Shown here piece after piece: positions 14,808-26,439 of a stretch of 64,000 bases of DNA (within the stretch, counting starts at the first letter, position 1; each line of letters begins with the position of its first letter). The position numbers were made by a program, and so were the translations under genes. The notes under the pieces are model-generated. The model saw only the letters and a program-made list of their open reading frames with translations, ran no database searches and was not told the origin of the DNA. Location: NCBI RefSeq assembly GCF_901709675.1, contig NC_051097.1:11324039-11388038 (forward strand), written 5' to 3'. This stretch comes from Syngnathus acus (Eukaryota > Chordata > Actinopteri > Syngnathiformes > Syngnathidae).

Positions 14808-17196
14808 CTTTCACGCTTGTGCTTTTATTATCACAGCACGGACACAATGGCGTTTTTTTTTTTTCTCTCTCTCTCGTATGTGTCAGATCATCGAGTGACA
14901 GCTGGGTGGAACATACAAGCCCAGTTGTGAAACTAAGAGACGCCTTTGTTCCTTTTTCATGCTTTGGTACAGGCAAGTACAACTTCAGAGTTAGGAGGGA
15001 GCATTCGGTGCAGTACCATGTTCTGCCACAAAATGCTGAGGACAGCAGTGAGATGCCCAGCGTCATGTGCGTTTATGGTTTCGTAATACGCGAGTGAAAA
15101 CGCGCAAAGACTGAGAACAATTTGGGATTTCGTATTGAATGATGCTTCGCCCTCTCGGGTTTCGGAGCGCCGTTTTTCGTCACCGTTGCATCTTAGGGAG
15201 GAATAAAACTACAACTACTGTGTGCAGTTAGCGGCTAGTAGCACCTTTGATTTCGTAGCTCTCTGGCGGCTTTGATGTTATTCAACAAAGTGACTTTGGC
15301 CGACGCCTCCTCGATATTCGTCGGGATTATTAGGTCGGGTCCGAACGCGTTCGTTATGCGGCTGTCCTGGAGTCCCGACGGATTATGGGATATTTAGCGC
15401 GCTCGCCCTCCGCGACCCTTTCCACGTTCCCACCTGCTTGGGTCACGGGATGACACGGCGGCGCAAATCCACTTAAGTCCGGCACAAAACAAGCTGTTTT
15501 TATGTTTTTGACTCCCTCTAATTACACAACGGTTAAACATTCCGCGCATGGCGCCGTTGAGCCGCGGCGCCCTCGGACGAGGCTCGTCAATTAGCGGGCG
15601 GGCCGAAAGAGCGGCATGTTAATTTGAGCTGAAACATTTGGACTGCGCCGCTAATTAGGCGCGAGCCGGGCCCAGGGTGCGCCGCTGCCCGCCGCTCCCC
15701 CGGTGTCGCTTGGCCGGCCCGAGCCGCCGTAGCCGGGAATTCTTTTTAATTAACTCGTATCGCCTTCTGGCGCTTAATTAAGCCGCTCGGAACGGAGCCG
15801 ATACGTTGCCGTCGATCGGACGCGCCGAACTCGCCATTGTACGACGGCTGCAAAAAAAAGAGATGTATTTGTTAAAACGTCCACGCGCAAGTAAACAAAA
15901 ACCTCGGACGCAGACATCTTACTTTCAAATGAAAACGGACAGCCCAAAATCCAAAGCGGGTAAGCAAGCAGGCAAAAAAAAAGAAAACGTGCCAAAGTTG
16001 CGTTCTTGTCTTATCTCAGCGGCCTCTCAACTCCAGTCATCAAGGTCATTTGATGGTGGTGCGAGCGCAACGTAAATGCACCGGCCGGCGGGATTGATTC
16101 CCCCCGCGCGTCCTAATGATCATACCGTGGCAGATATACAGCAAAGTCAGGACCCTTAATGAGGCGGCGGCGGCGGCAGGCGCGCGGGGGGGGGGAAATG
16201 AGAGTACAGTACGGTAAGCAACGGGCGGATACAGCCCAGCAACCAAAGACAAACTTTACGAGAGAATCTCGCCACTGTCAATTTCCCGGCCGGCAAGCTA
16301 GCCTAATATCGCCGTTCCGATTGGATCGTTGATACTGCCAATTAAATTTGAACGGCGAGATGAAGGAAGAGGAATGTTAAGCGCTTGAAAGACCCTTGTT
16401 GTTTTATTTCTGGATATACTCTCGTGATTGACTTTCCATCAGGACTTTTCTAACTTTTCATCAAATAAATGGGTTAGGGATACAAGCATTACATCAGAAC
16501 GGTGCACTCGGAGCAGCAGTGTAAACGCAGCAACGGCGTGATGTCCAAAGAACCGGTCCGGTCTAATACGGCAACAAGAAACAATCACGTGCCATTTGCC
16601 CGCTCGGCCATAAATCAGACTTTCATCAGACATTTGGACGTGAGCGAGTGAGTCCGTGGCCAGAAACTCATTTGGGATTTAAACGTCGGCGTCTTTGTGT
16701 CGCCGGGGTGATTGAGCAAGTTGACGCGCGCCTGTGACAGCAAAGCGGCGAGCGGCCGCCTGCAGCCAACGGTCGCCTAATTCTCCCGCACCTTCCACCC
16801 CGTGACTTTATTAAAAGCCGGACTGCGGAGCGTTGACAAATGAGCTCCAGTCAATGCGGGCTGAGTAACGGCAGCCCGCTCGCGTTTGCCGCAGCAACGA
16901 GAACACGAAAGCCGAGCCGCGTCTTTCCATCTTTTTTCACGGCGTTCCCCCCGCTGTATTTGTGCCGCCGCTGCTTTTATTCTCCTCACAAATGTTTTTA
17001 ACTATTGTCGTCGAGTCTGGAATGTATCCCGGCAATAAATGGAGTTTTCACCGCTGCCACTAGCTCAGCTGGCTTAACTTGGTAGCCCCACAGAATTTTA
17101 CCAGGCCTCACATTAGCATAACAAGATTGCTAGCAAAGAAAGCAGCATAGCGAAATAGTTCTCCTTATTAGCTTAGCCGGCCGGCTTCATTTCCTA

Positions 17197-17400
17197 GCTA
17201 CTAAGGCTCACAGTCGTAGCTTACTTGCGCTTATGTTTTTGAATGGTTTCTCCGTGTTACAAAAGTTTTATGGACCGGTCTCGAATGTATCCTGTTTGCT
17301 AGTTACTAAGCCTCACAGCCGTAGCTTGCTAGCGCTTATGTTTTTTAATGGTTTCTCTTTCTTACAAACGTTTTGAGGACGGGTCTCGAAGATATCCCAC
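17197..17400. repeat. Imperfect tandem duplication, period about 105 bp
   Basis: TACTAAGGCTCACAGTCGTAG at 17199 recurs with two changes at 17304, and GGTCTCGAATGTATCC near 17277 recurs near 17382 as GGTCTCGAAGATATCC. A related piece (TCTGGAATGTATCCC) lies at 17016. Confidence 0.65.
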
Positions 17401-18285
17401 AGGCCAAACGGGGGTTGACTGCAAAGGCAAAACATGATCAGTGGACACCCGCAGGGGTGCGCACGCCACCATTTGGGAACCCCTGGTGTCGCGGGGCCCC
17501 CGTCGAATTCAAAGGCAAACTTGTGGCGCGGCTACAAGTCGCACTGATGAAAGCCTCGGCGGAAGGGTTCACATCGGCGGGAAAACAACGCGGCGTGGGC
17601 GCCGCTCTGCGGGCCGTTTAAGAGAAGGCGAGCCAATGCCGAGTCGATGGGCATCAAAAGACACCCCCGCCGGCTGCAGCTACGATTCAAGCCAAATTTT
17701 GGCTTTTTTCTTTGACACGTCCCACGTCAGCCCGTCTACCGTTAGCTCCTGGAGAAGTTGATTTCGCCATGACACGCTTTTTCAGTACACCTCTTTCAAG
17801 GCGATGTCACAAAAATGGGCTCAGGGGTCCCAAGGAGAATCCAGCTGTCTCAAAGAACGACGAGCTTCGGCACAGCAGGAAACAAGTCCTGAATTTCATA
17901 ACAATGTCCTTGTCAGACATTTTCGCAAGGACGTTAAATGTAGAAGAAAACATGTCAATTAGAATGAGATGTTCATGTTTTCGTCTTGAAAACAGAAGTT
18001 GCGAGCGATGCAACGCACAAGTCAAACTCACATTTTAACGAGATAACTCATCACGTGAAAACGAGACCATGTGAAATCTAGCACATCATAACAGTACACG
18101 GGGCTTTTTATCCCTAACAGCAGCAAAAATGTTCTGTAAATTCTAACTAGTTTTATCACCAGGCTCGTCTTATCATGTTTTGTTATGGGAAAAAAAAAAA
18201 TAGAAGAAAGAGCCCAGCAGGGCCGCGCGATGGTCACGAGCTTGTTGCGGCTCACGCCTGGATGTGTTCTCATTGATTTCTTTGA

Positions 18286-18313
18286 GGCTCACACACCAAT
18301 TGGCGTGTGAGCC
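18286..18313. repeat. 28-bp near-perfect palindrome
   Basis: GGCTCACAC, then A-CCAATTGG-C, then GTGTGAGCC; only one opposed pair fails to match. It contains a CCAAT box on each strand. Confidence 0.7.
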
Positions 18314-19944
18314 GGCTGCTTATTAGCGGCTCGCTCGGTGCCGGGCTTTGTCGCGACGTCGCCTCGCGGGGTTATTAGCCGAGGAGCAGAAAAGAGGTGC
18401 GCCGTGCCCGCCAAAAAAAAAGAAGAAAAGACAGTCAACACACGTGGGTCAGTCGCAACGTTTTTTTCCTTGAAGGCTACAAAGGCGAGGCGCAAATGCG
18501 GCTTTTGATCAGAAAAACGCAAGAAAGCGGGAGAAGATATTTGGCGACCAGAAAGCCGGCTAATGATGTCGCGCCCGCACAATCGAGCGAGGCTAATATG
18601 GCGGCCGCTTTTTCACCTCGTCTTCCTGCCGCTCATTAGTCAGGAACGCCGGCCCGCTGGCCGCTCCCACGCAACCTTTTTTCTCCCATCCGGCGGAAAG
18701 GAAAAGAGCGCCAGCGGCAAAGTGACCTTCCTGGTACGGTGGCGGGCTTGGGGAATTTTCTGGCAGCCACTGATCCCCGGCAAAACTCGCCTCTGATGTC
18801 GTTCGCGTTGATTGACGAGTGTGCGCAGGGGGGTGAATTTTAAGCGGCTCTTTTTGAGCGTCATGTGACTGCTGATCGTACAGCGAGCGATCAACGGATG
18901 AGAAGCCTTCCCCTGATGCCCGACGAACAAAAAGGAAGGCATCAGAAGCGGGAACCTTTCTGCTCAATCAGAAAGTTTCCACCCATGTTGGGGGAAGCGT
19001 GTCGGTGTGCTTGATACATAACAGCAAGATGTTAAGGAAAAGGTGTAGTAAAAAAAAAAAAAAGGGGCATGATCACAAGCTGTGAATAGAAAGCACGATA
19101 CATTTGGTATCCCCCGCAAACAACTCCCGTCGTTTCCTCCTTGGAAGAAGACACGCTTTGCCGGATATCTGCGAGATTGTCTCAGCTTGATTTGTTTTGA
19201 CACAAACACACATGGCAGGCTGCAAAGATTGAAGAAGCCTCGCCATCAAACACTCGCCGCACGTTTCCAAGAAGAAGGAAGAGGAGAAGAAAAGCCACTA
19301 CCTAGCGTCAGACGCTTGCCAAAAACCATGATGGACCAAAAGGACTTCATGTTGCTAGCTTTGGCTAGCTCGCCCAATCACCGCTAGCCTTTAGGCAGAA
19401 CGACAAGGGAAAGACAAAAAAAAGTTCCAGCAAAGACTTTACTCATCGCCGATTGTGTTTTGGCAGAATACGACGGGGCTCATTTCTATCTTCTCATGAT
19501 GTCGCTTCTCAGCACGTTCCTGTGACTGCATTCGTGTGTGTGAGGTCACCGCTTGCCCACACACAGTCACTCACACGGGGCACCGCAAGTGCCTGCAGGG
19601 AAATCGGCAGCTAATGCGACAATGATCTAGTGACTCTGGAGGGAAGCACCGTGCGAGTGTGTGCGCAGCCAACGATATCAGGGCGATAAATGAAGTCCAA
19701 ATTACTTAACGCTAACGGCGAGTCACAAGCTGCTACAGTCACCGTCGTTTTGGGCCGCTCTCTCTCCCTTCCGATCATTCTCTCACGGCTTCTACGGCGG
19801 CCGCTGAGTGGTGCGCGCTAATGCCTCGGATAGCATCGAACCGCAACGCTGACTCGACGCGCTGGTCGCCGGCCGGCCGGCCGGCCTCGTGTCAATTAAC
19901 GTCTTCAAAAGGAGAAGCTAAGCACAAAGATGGATAAGATCAAC

Positions 19945-19996
19945 GCTAATTTCCCCACCCCTGGGGATCAATAAATATTCAATCAATCAATCAATA
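19945..19996 (+). mobile_element. 3' tail of a LINE/SINE-type retroposon
   Basis: TTTCCCCACCCCTGGGGATC, then AATAAATATTC and an ATCA repeat. This resembles the conserved hairpin and short-repeat tail of fish L2/CR1-type elements and the SINEs that use them. Only the tail is visible. Confidence 0.45.
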
Positions 19997-19999
19997 GCA

Positions 20000-22726
20000 T
20001 GTCGACAGTGAGTGGTTAGCGTCTCTGTACACTTGCTAATAAAAATGAGTTCTCTTGAAGATTTACATTGATTCAACCGGCAGGTGTGCTAACAACAATT
20101 TATTAGCATAGCTTATTAGCTTTGATGAGTTGATCTCTCCGGCCAAAGTGCGGCGGGCGACAGATGGTCGGAAGAGCAAACAAATGTAAAGAGCGAGCGA
20201 GCGAGCGTGTGACTTCCGTGGCAGCTCTTTCTGTTTACTGCCTGCCGCGATGACAAACAGACGACAAAAGCACGGCCATCTTGCGTCAGTGTAACTTTGC
20301 TCACACGCAGGCGTCCGCTTGGAGCTGCTTCAGCTTCATAGCGGCGATATGCAAGGGTGAGTGTGCAAGATTTCAATCTTACGGCCCAGTAGTTGCACGT
20401 CTTGCCTTTTAGCCGCGCGGCGCTCCCAACAAACGTATCGATCGTGTTTACATTAACGGCTACACAGGCAGGCGGTGCAGCGGAGGAGAGGCCGAGCCTG
20501 CATGCCATGCCTGCCTGCCTGCGCCGCAGTCTGGAGCCGCGCATCATCATCATCATCATCATCATCATCTCGCGGCTCAGGGGCTAAGCTCCGGACGCGC
20601 CTCCGCCCGCCCACGCTGCCTCCCTGACTCTGAAAGCTGTGGGAAAGTTCCTTGAAAGGAGGTCAAGGTGCTGACCCGCTGCGCTGCGATGGGGCGTTTG
20701 CAAGCTACTAACATGTTTACGTTTACAGCGGCGCTAAAGCTAGCCTGCTATTTTGGCGAGACCTTCTCTGTGACTTTTAAGATCAGAAGCCATTGGGAAC
20801 ACCAAAAACTCAGCACGTAACCAAATACAGACTTTGAAAAGGAAAGATTTGTCAGAGAAATATCTAGCAGAGTAGAAAAAAAAAGGAAATACGTCAAGCA
20901 ATCATTTAAGCACAGCAGGTTTCCAACAGACATTTTTATACGTGAAGGCCTCATGCAAAAGCACTGCTGTGTATAATCAGCAGATGTTCATGAAAAGAAA
21001 AAAAAATTGCGCTGGCTGGTTCAAACACACAGCAGTTGTGCCGTGCGCTGGTCAGCGGCTTGTTAGCGCTCGATGGGATGCATCGTGCGATTGAAACGCT
21101 ACGGAAAGTCAACTTGTTAACTGCTGCCAGGCCAATTAGGCCAACTCGTACGTTTGTATTTAGCCGCATGTGGCCAGTAAACGACTAAAACGTCCACAAC
21201 GGCCAGACGACACAGAACTAGACAGTAATGAGTCGATAAGGAAAAGTTTCAGAGTCAAAAACGCATGGCTCCGTTGCTGCGGCCCATCCGGAACTTGAAT
21301 TGATTTGCTCGGGGTCCGCTTTCAAATGGAACTACTGGCTGGTGTAAATGCGTTTGTCAAGCGAGAGCACGGCTTAAAAATAGCCCATAATGCCATTACA
21401 CGCCGTCATATCCATTTCTCTCCCATATATCCCAGCTCGACCCGTGACCCCGATCCATGAGATTCCGAAGACGGAAGCCTCATTACGCGCAATCCTCGGC
21501 TCGTTCACGTTTACCCCTCGCCCCTCCGGAAGGACGGCAATAAACACGACACCGCAAAAAAGAAATTGTAAGGCCACTCCACAATAAGAAAAAAAAAAAA
21601 TCAGCTTGTACGGGCTAAAGAGTCACTTCCTGTCCCCAGTGATGACATCACCTGACCTTTCCCGCACACAAGCGGACGGGCGTTTTACGCAGCTCGGACG
21701 AGTGAGTAACGGCAGGGTCGCGACCTTTTGGGGCGGGGTGAGCAGATCAATGCGACCAAACGCTGCTATCGATCCAGCTGAATTTATCCCGCCCCTGCGA
21801 CGGCTCCCCCCCTCCCCATCCCATGCCCTCAAAGTCAACACAGAGCCCCGGCAGTCGACGAGAGGAACTGTAACCCGCTTGACCCGAGAGCAGCGGAATA
21901 AATCTCACTCTCTCTCTCAGCAGCTCGGTTAATGAAGGACATAATGGCCGAAGCGCTGTTAGCGTGGCGGCTGCCGGGCCGGTAAATCTCCCGTCCATCT
22001 CGGGGGAGGGGGGGGGGGTGGAGCCTGCGCGTGAGCAACACTTTGCAGCTGAGCGGCAGCCGATAAATCTGACACCGGCGTCACCGTCAATAAAGTCGCA
22101 CTTTGCACCCATTCACTGGACCAATTTTGCCAGTCCCCTTTTAAGTGATTTAAAGTCCGGCGACTAAATAACGCATTGTGTGTTACGTAAAGTGTTCCTA
22201 TTTTTGTGCACGGCGCAAAGTGCAGTCGAATTGTAGAAAGGGGTGTTTGCGCCGTTGTGCGAGTGAACATTTGATTTCTCGCCAATCCTTTATCAATTAA
22301 TAAAAAATAATAAACAATATAATAATAATAACAAATGAATCTATATTGAATTCAATTAATTGATTTCAAGAAGGATTCAGAGGGTAGTTTCTTTGACAGG
22401 AAGTGTGAAAGAGGCTCGTCCTGCTCACAAGACAGTGACACGTACAAAAGCAGAAATATTTGACCAATTAAGAATTCATTTTCAGTTCATTTCAAATATA
22501 ATATCATAATCATGTCAAATATTCAAATGACACTGAGAAAAGCTGTGAAGCTGCCACGCCCGATGTCTGCAATAAACACACTCGACTTCTCTGTGTGCGC
22601 ATGTACAGTGTGTGTGTGTGTGTGTGTGCGCGTCAGGTCTCCTTTGTGGAGCAGTTGGCCGGTGACGGTGCCTCCACGCGGGTGTCATCGCACGATCGGT
22701 GATCGATGCAAACCTTGTGGAGGTGC

Positions 22727-22766
<40 letters not shown>

Positions 22767-23753
22767 ACCTCCGAAGGGTACAGTAACATCCTCATTTCGG
22801 CGTCATAAGTTAGCAACAAAAATTGTTGTTGTTTTCTATGGGGAAAAAGGATATTGTTCTTCGCAGAGGATAAAGAATACTAACTTTGTAGCATTTTTGT
22901 TTTCAAAATATCAGCAAAAAATACGATCGTGGAAACACAAGAATGAAAGTTGGGGGAGAAAAAAAACAAAACAATACAAGAGGCAAGCGTCAATGCCAAC
23001 CGCCTCGACGGCTCTGCCTTGTGTGTGTGTTTTGGGGTCACTGGGGGGTTATTTTTGGCCTTCCCTGGTCGGCGATGCACCTGATGCAGGTGGAGAGAGC
23101 ACGGCTTCCAAGGTGAAACTCCTAACTAGGAGTTGCTAGGAAACCACGACACGCGTGCGGCGTGTGTGTGTGTGTGTGTGTGTGTGTGGTTGTTTCCTGT
23201 TTGAAGCACACGCTACGACAGGTGGCGCGTCGTCTGATTCATTTCTGGCCAATATGGGGAACAAAAGGCCTGAAGCATGACTCCATTTAAACATACGGGG
23301 ACAGAGATTACATTAGGTACACCCGCACTGCACTGACTGGTCGCCCGCCAAGTGCCGGCCGCAAACAAACTATCGAGCCTTGGCTGTGACTTGTCATGCA
23401 TGACGTGAACACAAAGGTGCAACAAACCACATCACCACAGGTGGAAAGACTTTAAAATCCAAAGACGTGCAATTGTGCAATCATTTTTGTATCGAGTTGT
23501 TTTTGCATGAAATGCAAAAAAAAGTGTCAACAATTTTGGTTTTTGTTCCGAACGTTTTGCGTGATTTTACTCATTTATCTGGGTGGCTGTGAGGTGGGAA
23601 TAATTTCATGGCTCATCGTGGGCTCACCTCTGCAACTTTGAACCGCAACGTTATTACACCGCTCGCCACCCGAAAGCTAATGTATTCATATCATTTTCCC
23701 AAGTGTAAAAAGATGTGTTAGATAAGGTCATTATGTGAGGGGGGGGGGGGGGA
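20000..23753. other. Gene-free DNA before the ntng2 promoter
   Basis: Holds an ATC repeat (about 20543-20570), TG and CA repeats (22608-22628, 22732-22763, 23161-23190) and a poly-G run (23740-23752). No gene supported. Confidence 0.6.
20543..20570. repeat. ATC microsatellite
   Basis: About nine ATC units. Confidence 0.9.
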
Positions 23754-24425
23754 GTGGAGGCGGTGAGGGCGGGGGAGAAAAAAGACATCTGTGAAGAGGA
23801 GGACGAGGAAGAGGAGGAGGAGGTGTGCGTGCATGCATGCGTGCGGCAGAAACGAGTGCAGCTTTTGCATCGTTGCAGCTCGGGACCACTCGGGATGGGG
23901 ACCGGGCGGGGTGCACCGGGGCGGGCTGGGGGTGGACGTCAGGACCGGATAGTGATTGAAAGTGATGGGCAGAAGGATTTAGCCTGGGCATTAGAGAGAG
24001 GGGCGGAGAGAGAGAAAGAGCGAGAGAGAGAGAGTGGGGGAGGGAGAGAGAGAGAGCAAGGGAGGGAGGGAGGCAAACGAACAAGCGAGCGAGCGCCCTT
24101 CAGCATCCCGCGTGAAGCTCGTAAAGGGAGCAAGAGGAGGAGAAAGAAGAGGAGCGAGAGAGAGAGAGAGAGCGAGAGAGAGAGGGAGGGAGGGAGAGAG
24201 GAGGAGGACGACAAGCAAGCCTTTCCCTCAAAGTCAACATTTTCTACTTTTGATACTCCTTTCTGGCGCCGCACCCTCGATGACGTCCTCGCAAAGCTCC
24301 TTTTTAATTTTCACTTGGATTTCGCCTCTTCACGACGGGCAGGAGAGGCGAGAGCGGATGATCGGCGCTGGTCCCGCCAAGAGAGGGGAGGACGGCCAGC
24401 GTCCCGCGGATGCACGCTGCCACTA
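23754..24425 (+). promoter_or_regulatory. ntng2: Probable ntng2 promoter and untranslated first exon
   Basis: A CG- and GA-rich stretch ends in a near-perfect splice donor (CACTA then GTAAGT; exon end 24425). The next good acceptor downstream is at 25933-25934, just ahead of the coding start, giving a 1509-bp 5' intron. The long GA tract (23992-24205) lies inside this block. The transcription start cannot be placed and I see no clear TATA box. This is inference from splice signals and position; a 281-codon frame across it is low-complexity Glu/Arg/Ser from the GA repeat and is not taken as coding. Confidence 0.4.
23992..24205. repeat. Interrupted GA/GGGA-rich tract
   Basis: GAGA and GGGA runs over about 210 bp, within the candidate ntng2 promoter or first exon. 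Confidence 0.85.
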
Positions 24426-25934
24426 GTAAGTGCACGACAGCGCAGCGAGCGCTCGCTAGACTTTTTCCTTGGGCTCGGCGGCCATTCGCACAGCCGAACG
24501 TGCGGCTTTTGGACTTTGGAGTGGGACAAAAGGGACGGGCTGCCTTGCCAGCCCGATTGGATTGAATTAAGACACAACTCCATGTGCTGTGTTAAGTAGG
24601 GCAAGGGGGGTGCAGGCGCCCCGGACAGGCGGGGGTTCGTTCAGCTCAAATCAGGGCTGTCCAAAGTTTGGGGAGAAAAATGTCTTTCAATGCCACTTTG
24701 AAATTCTCACTTTTCATTCAAGGCCGAGTCCGACACATGAGCGAGACAAATTTGAATGAAATCAATACGTTCTTGCTTTATGCCACAAATAGATCATTTA
24801 TCATTTCATGGAATCATTTGAATTTCCACCACTTAAATCGATCAACGACACAAAAGTAATATTTTTTCGTCAAGTTCTGAAGACGCACCATTGAAAGTAT
24901 CAATTCACGACGAGACAGAGCCAGTGCCGGTTCTGACAGATTTTGGGGTGGCTCGGTCCCGTATTCTAATTAGAATAGGTCCGCCCCTGCACCAAACAAC
25001 AGTTCAGTCTCATCTCCACGTTTCACAATTATGCGGCAAGTTCAGCATTTTCACCTGACGATGTGTTCACTAGTCGGAGCGTCACGCAGAAAATAGTTTT
25101 CATTTGGAAAATCAATTTTGACATGCTACTATTTGACATAGCAAAGCATTTCTAAGGCAAAGTAAAGCGTTAAAAAAAATAAACCCATGAGATGCGGTCG
25201 TCACAAAAAGTCCCTGACACCCATTTTCTTTCTTTAAACTAAACTCGTTTGTTGAATTTTGAATATTTCGCAGAACAACAGAGGATGGACGCCAATCGGC
25301 CCCCGGGCCTCATTTTGAACACCTCTGCACTAAATGGAATAAGACAATTATATTCTGGGTGCTTTTTTGAGGTTTTAATTGGAAATGATTATTTTGATTG
25401 AAGAAATACTAATTCCAAATATCCCAAACTAAAAGTAGTGCCGTCGCAAAGAACAAATCTCGTGCCCACTTTTCTTCAACGGCTTTCTGACGTGACCTAT
25501 TCTTTCTTTTCGTTATATATATATCTTTTTCAATTTTGTTGGCTTGAAATAGTTTTCAGAACGACCTTGTTAGTTTTTATTCATCAATATTTTCAACCAA
25601 AACCTCCCGAAATATTTTGCTGCCTCGGCGTGACATCATCTGGCGGCGCTTTTTTATTGGCTGCCGTCAGATGAAGTCGCTCCTCTGCCACGCCCACTAA
25701 GAAGGCCAAAATTCCCAGACAAGTTTTGGACCTTCCTTCGGATGGCACAAAAGCAAGACTGCCATTGATTTGGCCACAATGTCCGATCTTCATTATCATT
25801 GCACTGGGAAGTCATCTTGAAAGGCGACCAATCTCGGGTGTGCGCCAGCCCCCCCCCTAAGAGGATCACGTCAAGAGGATTTGCTTTGATAGCAACAAAC
25901 AAGCGTCTAAACTTGTCATCTTGCACCTTCGCAG
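24426..25934 (+). other. Candidate ntng2 5' intron (1509 bp)
   Basis: Bounded by GTAAGT at 24426 and TTCGCAG at 25934. AT-rich; it contains the hAT-like element at 24652-25327. Real only if the two splice sites are used together. Confidence 0.4.
24652..25327. mobile_element. Candidate non-autonomous hAT-type DNA transposon
   Basis: The left end CAGGGCTGTCCAAAGTTTGG and the right end, read in reverse complement as CAGAGGTGTTCAAAATGAGG, form imperfect terminal inverted repeats of the hAT style. The flanking 8-mers (GCTCAAAT and CACTAAAT) match only in part. No transposase frame inside. A shorter CAGTGCCGG...CCGCCCCTG block (24922-24989) may be a second element nested in it. Confidence 0.4.
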
Positions 25935-26220
25935 GACAATCCAGAGGTCCGGATCAAGCCGGAGGAGAAGCGCCCCCGCCCGCGGCGGCCGTGAGGCGCG
26001 GATCTGCGTGAGGGGCACTATGCTCACAGCGCACGCCCGGGTCATTCCCCAAAAGCTGCTCCAGGAAGTCCGAGCCAGAAAGGAAACGCGTCCCGGATCC
26101 CCCCCTAGTCGCTTCGTCGTCGGCCAGTGAAAGTCAGCCGAGGATGCCCCAGGTCTCCCTATGATCGGCGCCCCATGCGCGTCGGCCCTCCGCCTCGCCC
26201 TGCCCGCCCGCCGCCCCGCC
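25935..26220 (+). promoter_or_regulatory. ntng2: ntng2 5' untranslated part of exon with start codon; two upstream ORFs
   Basis: After an acceptor (CCTTCGCAG, 25926-25934) the leader runs to the ATG at 26221. It carries an upstream ORF of 36 codons (26020-26130) and one of 6 codons (26144-26164). The TGA of the second overlaps, as ATGA, an ATG at 26161 that is in frame with the main protein and would add 20 residues before the signal peptide. That ATG has C at -3, a weaker context than 26221, so 26221 is preferred. Confidence 0.5.
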
Positions 26221-26439
26221 ATGCTTCTTCGGGTCGCGCTCCTGCTGCTGCATTGCTGGGCCTCCGCGCTGGGGCGCCAGTACGAACTGTGCAAGTCCCT
26301 GGTGAGCACGGATGACGGCTCCGTGTGGGAGCACTACGCGTGCCAGCCTCGCGCCGAGTCCATGAAGGACTACATGAGGATCAAGGTGGAGCCGGCCGGC
26401 ATCACCTGCGGGAACCCGCCCGAGAAGTTCTGCACCCTG
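26221..26439 (+). CDS. ntng2: ntng2 coding exon 1: signal peptide and start of laminin N-terminal domain
   Basis: 73 codons ending exactly at a codon boundary (phase 0) before GTGAGT. Residues 1-17 ([17 protein letters not shown]) are a typical signal peptide. The mature part begins near RQYELCK and includes [10 protein letters not shown] and the PEKFC stretch, netrin-G hallmarks at the start of domain VI. Very GC-rich, with strong third-position G/C use. Confidence 0.95.

Larger units (their letters stand above)
14000..19940. other. Gene-free upstream DNA with CpG-rich segment
   Basis: GT repeat at 14065-14111 and another near 14776-14800. CG-rich near 15540-15830. The 105-bp duplication at 17197-17400 and the 28-bp palindrome at 18286-18313 are described separately. 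No coding gene seen. Confidence 0.6.

Noticed and set aside
20116-20568. 150-codon minus-strand frame starting with nine Met
   Set aside because: The Met run is the ATC repeat; the rest has no family resemblance.
23754-24599. 281-codon open frame on the plus strand
   Set aside because: Low-complexity Glu/Arg/Ser from GA repeats; overlapping frames are equally long on the minus strand, and a strong splice donor lies inside it.
24922-24989. 68-bp mini hAT element as a separate feature
   Set aside because: The inverted ends are short and the flanking 8-mers do not match; mentioned only within the larger element.
26161-26220. ATG at 26161 as the ntng2 start
   Set aside because: Poor context (C at -3), overlaps the stop of an upstream ORF, and the extra 20 residues precede a normal signal peptide; kept only as an alternative.
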